Assembly: GCA_029582265.1 (NCBI GenBank)
Contig: CM055837.1
Span: forward strand, 4,263,148-4,327,147
DNA from: Zoroaster sp. YZ-2022
Lineage: Eukaryota > Echinodermata > Asteroidea > Forcipulatida > Zoroasteridae
DNA: 64,000 nt
Reading direction: 5' to 3'
This document shows positions 59,072-64,000 of the stretch, in pieces. The position numbers and the translations under genes are program-made. Numbering within the stretch: position 1 is the stretch's first letter; each line of letters opens with the position of its first letter. The notes under the pieces were generated by a model. That model did not search any database, was not told the origin of the DNA, and saw nothing but the letters and a program-made list of their open reading frames with translations.

Positions 59072-60015
59072 GTGAATCGAGCTGAATCCCACATGTACAT
59101 GTACACACATGTATGCGTATACACAATGTGCACACGGGATGGGGGCTAGTACTGCTGGCATGGCATTGCGTGATTACATTGTGGGTTTCGCGTGCGCGCA
59201 CTGGATCAGGGTTTCGCCGTGGTCGTGTGTGGACGACGTGTAGCCCGCCTGTGGTCAGCTCCCCGGCCTGGGCCGGCTGGCCAGCTATAGCACATGTTAC
59301 AGTATCACAGCCTTGCATCAAGGCTATATTCACTGCAAAGGAATTTTGGCAAGGAGCCCAGATAATTAAGCTGCTCAAACGAAGTATACTACGTGATGTA
59401 CTTTGGTCAAAGAACGTTCGTGGTTTTGGGGTACAAATACAACTCTATCGTGATGAGACGATTTTCTCTTTTAAAAGCCAAGGTCTATTTGTTTATGGCA
59501 CTAATTCCAACGATCAAAAAATAATACATGGTTTCATTACTGGACATGATGGCACTGAATATTTTTATTAATTTAAAAAAATGTGTACGTTTAGGCCACT
59601 CAAAAAGGATTTTGGCAAAACTAGCAAATCATTCAGTCAAGTGATCAATATTATTGTTTCCTGCTGGCTGTGGCCATTTAACCGGTAATAAACTCCCCCA
59701 AGAGGATTAGATGTTGAGATGGAGAGAGTTGAAATCCCCGAGCTCCGGGAAATACTTTGGTTTTCTCTCAAAAGAGGGTTTCAGTTCCATGGCATGATTG
59801 ATAACCTTTTTTTCTTGTTGCATTTTTCAGTATTTATTTTATGCCAAAAGTAGACACAGCAGATCTTTAATATTGTCGCCGGTATTTTTTTTTAGGCTAC
59901 TCCTCCTTTTCTCTGACCTCCCCCTCTTTTTTCTTCTTCTTCTTCTTTTTTTTTTTTAAATATATTTTTTTTAACTCATTTTACCCGGGGGGGCACGTGT
60001 CCCCGCGGCCCCCCC
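59072..60015. other. Intergenic, unassigned open frame
   Basis: A 152-codon frame at 59113-59571 (+) includes LWSKNVRGFGVQIQLYRDET. No family recognised and no supporting splice or promoter signal. The rest is low-complexity near 59930-60000. Confidence 0.3.
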
Positions 60016-60031
60016 CCTGGATCCGCGCCTG
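60016..60031. mobile_element. hAT-like right terminus
   Basis: CCTGGATCCGCGCCTG preceded by a C-run, the inverted form of the end at 54666. It abuts the last base of the integrase pseudogene stop codon. The partner end was not found. Confidence 0.45.
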
Positions 60032-60815
60032 TCAGTTGGTATCCAAAAAGTCTCCAGTGAAAGCTCCCTCATCTCTTAGCTGCCCAAAGAAATTCATCCA
60101 GTATTGGGAAAAGGATTTGCGAAGGATGCACCACCAACTTTCAATTCTTTGATTATGTGGACTTGTTCTGTAGATAAAAGAGTGCCTGTCAGAAAGAAAT
60201 GAGATTGTTTGAAATGCGGCCACCGATCCATTTTCAGTTCCACAGTCTTCTCTTACATGTTTTGGATGCCCCATTCTGCTACGTACTGCGTCAATGTAAT
60301 ATCCACCAATGATACGAGGATTGCTGTTGGTTTTATATACGTTCAACCATATAGCAAATCTAGAAAAACCGTCTATACACCCGCTGATACAAAAACCAAA
60401 TGGTTTCAGTTTATCAAAGTGCGATAAAGTTGGGTCCCCTAGCAAAATAGGCACGCCTTCTTGGACGGTTATGGCTACGCAGGAGAACACATTCAGGGTC
60501 CAGAATTTGAATCAGAAGTCGAACTGTTTCGCGAGAGACAACAAATCCATGCTGAATACACCTCAGGTGCATCAGCCTATATCCGTAATGACTTCCTCTC
60601 CTGATGTTTTCCGTGATGAACCTGGCAACATCTATAACATCAGATTTGTGTTTCCTTCGAAAAAGGCTCAGCCTCTTTAAACTTCGTTTAAGAGTTCGCA
60701 TACTGACAATTATTCTATGATTCAGTGCCAGTGCATTAATGATTTCCTTATACTGAAGTCCTAGAGAGATGTACAGCTGGGTGTGTGCATCGTGTTCCAT
60801 TCTTGATTCGTTCAC
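60032..60815 (-). pseudogene. DDE integrase/transposase gene, frameshifted
   Basis: N-terminal frame 60815-60414: helix-turn-helix-like start, then GSHYGYRLMHLRCIQHGFVV and RPRRRAYFARGPNF. C-terminal frame 60490-60032: HFDKLKPFGFCISGCIDGFS, REDCGTENG, SPHNQRIESWWCILRKSFSQ. The IDGFS Asp, EDCGTENG Asp and RIESWW Glu fit a D,D,E retroviral-integrase fold of the type widespread in fish, cnidarian and other animal genomes as orphan integrase-core proteins. A single frameshift near 60430-60490 separates the halves; otherwise conservation is high, so inactivation is recent or the shift is an assembly error. Confidence 0.82.
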
Positions 60816-61726
60816 ACCCTAAAAAAAATAAAAATAAAGATTTGTTATGGTTTCGAAAAAGAAATTCTGGAAAATAAATTCAAGACACTCCAAAACATCA
60901 AATTTCACGGGATGATCGCTAATACTGCCTTACAAAACAGTATTACCGCAGTTGATGAAACTTTCTAGGTCAAGTCCAGTTTCTGAGCATGCCAATAAAA
61001 TTAATGTACAGTGGGCTTTAAAATAGTTTCAAAACAAAAACCATTTATTTAGTAAATATAACCATAGGGATCCCTCGTTGTAATATTGCATTTAATACTA
61101 AAATATGACATTCGTCTTTTGTAAAATGAGACTTAAAGGATGTCTTTGATATCAACAACTTCAATAAAGAATTGGAATTATGTATTTTATTATCCTAAAG
61201 TAGTAACAGGAAGGGAGTATTAAATACCTGGGTTGTATGTCACGCAATGCTTATTTATAGGCAACCATTCCAAGACAAATTCTCATTGTCACATTTCCAA
61301 TTTTAAGACGATTTCTTTTAAGTATGATTTTCAAATGATTATAACTTTCAGGCAGATTCAAAAGACAGATTAAGTGCTAGAAATGTGCAATTTTAATGTA
61401 AAGATCGATTAGCTCCACTAGTTTTAGCAAATACATCATCTTATCATTATTGTCTAATGGTGGACCTTTGGCCTAATAAAAGAACTCTTATTGTGATGTA
61501 CAGTTAGGTCTGTACCACTATATTCCGAGAAATGTGGGCTAGAACATGCGTACCTTTTCATTTTGCGTCACTTGGTTGATATAAATATATACACTCTACG
61601 TGTCGTCAGACTGCATTTCTTAACAAAATTCAGCAGGCAAAGGGCGAGCATCATCGAAAAAGCGAAATTTAACATTTCAAAAAGGTTGAATAGAAGCTGT
61701 TCCACCTCTTGCAAGTACAATAATAG
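60816..61726. other. Intergenic, nothing recognised
   Basis: AT-rich; no repeat or coding signal that I can support. Confidence 0.4.
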
Positions 61727-61880
61727 CCGGTTATTTAAGTGGCGGCCGCCGGTTATTAAGTGGCAGCCGTCAGTTAACTAAGTGGCGGCCGCCGGTTATT
61801 AAGTGGCGGCCGCCAATTAACTAAGTGGCGGCCGCCAGTTAACTAAGTGGCGGCCGCCAGTTATTTAAGTGGCGGCAACC
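61727..61880. repeat. GC-rich tandem repeat with GCGGCCGC sites
   Basis: About six units of 19-26 bp, each built on TTAAGTGGCGGCCGCCAGTT. Contains repeated 8-bp palindromes GCGGCCGC, an abrupt GC island in AT-rich DNA. Confidence 0.85.
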
Positions 61881-63600
61881 AGGTGAAAGAGAAACACTTA
61901 CACGTGAAAGAAGAACGCAACGTGGCACTAATGGGCTTCCTTAAGAAATAAATTAAAACACTGTGCTAGCTCCTATAAATTCAGGTAGGGTTATTCCAAC
62001 AATAGGTACAAACAGTGGAACAGCACTGACGTATTGTCATTTATACATTTCCTTTTAATACTTTTGGCAAGCTGCCAAGGAACGCTGGCTCTTCAACTGA
62101 GTCACAAACTGAGACTTAGGCAAGCTGCTCTGGACTCTGGTGTGTGTCAGAGCATACTCTATCCTTTCTCTATGGTCAGATTATGACATACTGTTGTACA
62201 TACTTTACAAGTCCAAACCTACGTGTTTTATATACACATCTACAGAATAAAACAGTAAAAAATAATGGTTACAAGAATAAGATTTTCTGTAGCTAGTATA
62301 TACATTTAAAGCAGGATTTCTTTTTAAAGAAATAGGCTTGCGGATGGGGGGGGGGTGTATTGTTCTCCAGTGTACGAAAATAATGCACAAAACTAAACAT
62401 GTAAGAGTTGTTTGTGCACATTTGGTGTACATTTACTGGTGTTCTATGCATTACTCTCTAAACAAAGATTTGTTGGTGCAGTTTTGGTGTACATTATAAT
62501 TTTTGCTGAGAATTTGTGGTGTACATTTGGTGTAGTCCCGTTTTGTATGAAGGAATGGTGCACGTTTGGTGTCCACCAACCGTGCACTAATATAGCATAC
62601 CACACGAGGTGACGTGCATCCATTGGTTGAGGGTAGTTAAAATCCCATAACCCTACAGCCCACGGTCCAACTAAATTAATATCGTAGGAAATTCAATGGT
62701 CAAATATCTGGCAGCTTGTTGGCCGAGCTGAAAAGGACTGAGCCGAAACTAAATTCATTTATCACCTGTTGCATGCCTATGGGCAACGAGGCATACAACA
62801 TGAAGCCTATCCTTGACAGAAAGTGAAAACGCCCATTTTTAATGGTCATGATCGTTCCAGGCATTCAATTGTCTGAAATACAAAGATCACCCAACCACAA
62901 ACAGTTTTTGTTTGGTTGCGACTGGTTCTCAGAGATATTTCAATACATAGAAATACTTCACAGTAAGCTGTGGGTGTTGCCTCACTAGTGTTCATGCGTT
63001 TTGCACGTACGTACGACTGTCATTAAGGTCTTGGCCAATGAAAAGCTCTGCTTTGCTGACTCCGCCCCAAGCTCCAACCCCCTCCGACCGTCGATGTCTA
63101 TAGAATTTCACAATGAGTTCAGTAGCCGATTGTTCAATTTCATTTCACTCGTGGATTTGCAACAATGGAGATTAACAACACACTGCCTAAGTACTTCAAT
63201 GGTTGTCTGATCTGACACTAAGAACTATTATGTATCAGTGACGGATCCGAGGGGCGTTTTTGAAACAGTTCCCATAAGGTACAAATCTTGTGGTTTCCGT
63301 CCCTTCCAAGCCTCCCACATTACTAAGAACCATGAAAGATAAGATAAAATGTACATCTTGGCACTTACAATTTAAACATTTTGTTAATAATATTCATGCA
63401 TACCCGTACAGAAAGGGGGTAGAAAAGTTTGAAATATAGCCTATATTGAAACTGGTGGGATTTTAAGTGGCGGCTTTTTCAATATTTCTTTTTCGATTTT
63501 CGTTTTGAAAAAATGAATCAGAACTTCGACTATTGTGGGAATTTGGGGGTGCGTACGCGTGCCCGGTACCCCTACGGGTAGGCCTAAGTTTATTTAAATA
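61881..63600. other. Intergenic; one hAT-like end at about 63237
   Basis: Includes a loose repetition of TTTGGTGTACATTT words (62415-62580) and, at 63237, CAGTGACGGATCCGAGGGGC, which resembles a hAT-like terminus with no partner seen. No gene recognised. Confidence 0.35.
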
Positions 63601-63604
63601 TAAA

Positions 63605-64000
63605 CCCCTCAAAAAAAGTTCTGCAATTCAAGTTTGAGGGATGATATCTTTCTTGTTACTGATGTATGAAAAAAGAAACTGGTGTCATTGAAAAGCTTGA
63701 TTATTCCTCTTTACAATGATGTGTCATTTGTGATGCTTATGCAATCATGGAATGCGCAGTCCTTCTGAATATGCAGCAAGGTCAAAAATGAAATGTTGCA
63801 AAATTCGTTGTTTTCAATAGTTAATTCATCCAAACTTTAATGACAAAACAATGATGACACAAACATTTTTTTTTCTCTCACTCTCTCCTCTCCTTCTTTT
63901 ATTGAGAAATGGTTACATGTCAGTAAGTCAGTAGCGGGTAGATGACCCGAACACAGCAACCACGGCCTGACACCTCCTCCTCATGCTGTTCACCAGCCTC
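63605..64000 (-). mobile_element. Mariner/Tc1-type transposon, 3' part, cut by window edge
   Basis: The minus-strand frame 63999-63928 reads RLVNSMRRRCQAVVAVFGSS then TRY and stop, the typical C-terminus of a family of Tc1/mariner transposases. A likely terminal repeat CCCCTCAAAAAAAGTTCTGC starts near 63605. The catalytic part lies beyond the window. Confidence 0.65.

Noticed and set aside
59113..59571. 152-codon open frame as a gene
   Set aside because: No domain recognised and composition changes sharply midway; listed only as unassigned.

Overview
This is eukaryotic DNA, AT-rich, with spliced genes, long introns and very many repeats. Two protein-coding genes can be reconstructed exon by exon with phase-consistent GT/AG junctions: a DYRK4-type dual-specificity kinase on the + strand (13 exons seen, 5649-21089; the first exon or exons were not found) and a complete cathepsin B on the - strand (7 coding exons 52677-32075, plus a probable non-coding first exon and TATA box near 53.6 kb). 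They are convergent. The repeat families (CR1/L2-type LINEs, tRNA-headed SINEs, a Penelope-like element, hAT, Mutator-like and mariner DNA elements) and the frequent TACATGTA words suggest a marine invertebrate, perhaps a non-vertebrate deuterostome. The species is not determined.

Layout. 1-5.6 kb: LINE scraps, small mobile elements and a 30-bp minisatellite grown from a SINE tail. 5.6-22.6 kb: DYRK4; its introns hold a 44-bp minisatellite, a 275-bp AAT run, a SINE, a 56-bp tandem repeat and a 1.3-kb terminal-inverted-repeat element, and a 38-bp minisatellite lies in the presumed 3' UTR. 22.6-32 kb: intergenic, with a foldback element flanked by a 9-bp target duplication, a hAT-like element, a broken LINE, a TTTA run and a mariner-like pseudogene. 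32-53.6 kb: cathepsin B, whose introns carry a 35-bp minisatellite, several hAT-like elements with target duplications, a 5.4-kb 27-bp minisatellite, and a Penelope-like element with reverse transcriptase and GIY-YIG endonuclease. 53.6-64 kb: intergenic, with eight tandem ~320-bp units each containing a tRNA-like cloverleaf, a frameshifted DDE integrase/transposase and the 3' end of a mariner-type transposase.

Most interesting signal: a family of short foldback insertions (31 to 320 bp) at 1.9, 4.6, 6.3, 17.6 and 27.9 kb. Each is flanked by a perfect 13-15-bp direct repeat. One copy is cut down to its last 31 bp yet still has a 15-bp flanking repeat. This looks like target-primed retroposition, not cut-and-paste. 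The 1.9- and 6.3-kb copies carry a motif resembling the hammerhead-ribozyme core (CTGAKGA, short stem, GAAA), and similar motifs occur at the 3' end of the Penelope-like element and at 51.6 kb. I infer a non-autonomous, possibly retrozyme-like family mobilised by Penelope-type machinery. Catalytically complete ribozyme folds were not established. A second theme is tandem duplication across exon edges (DYRK4 exon 11, cathepsin B exons 4 and 7), which multiplies splice sites.
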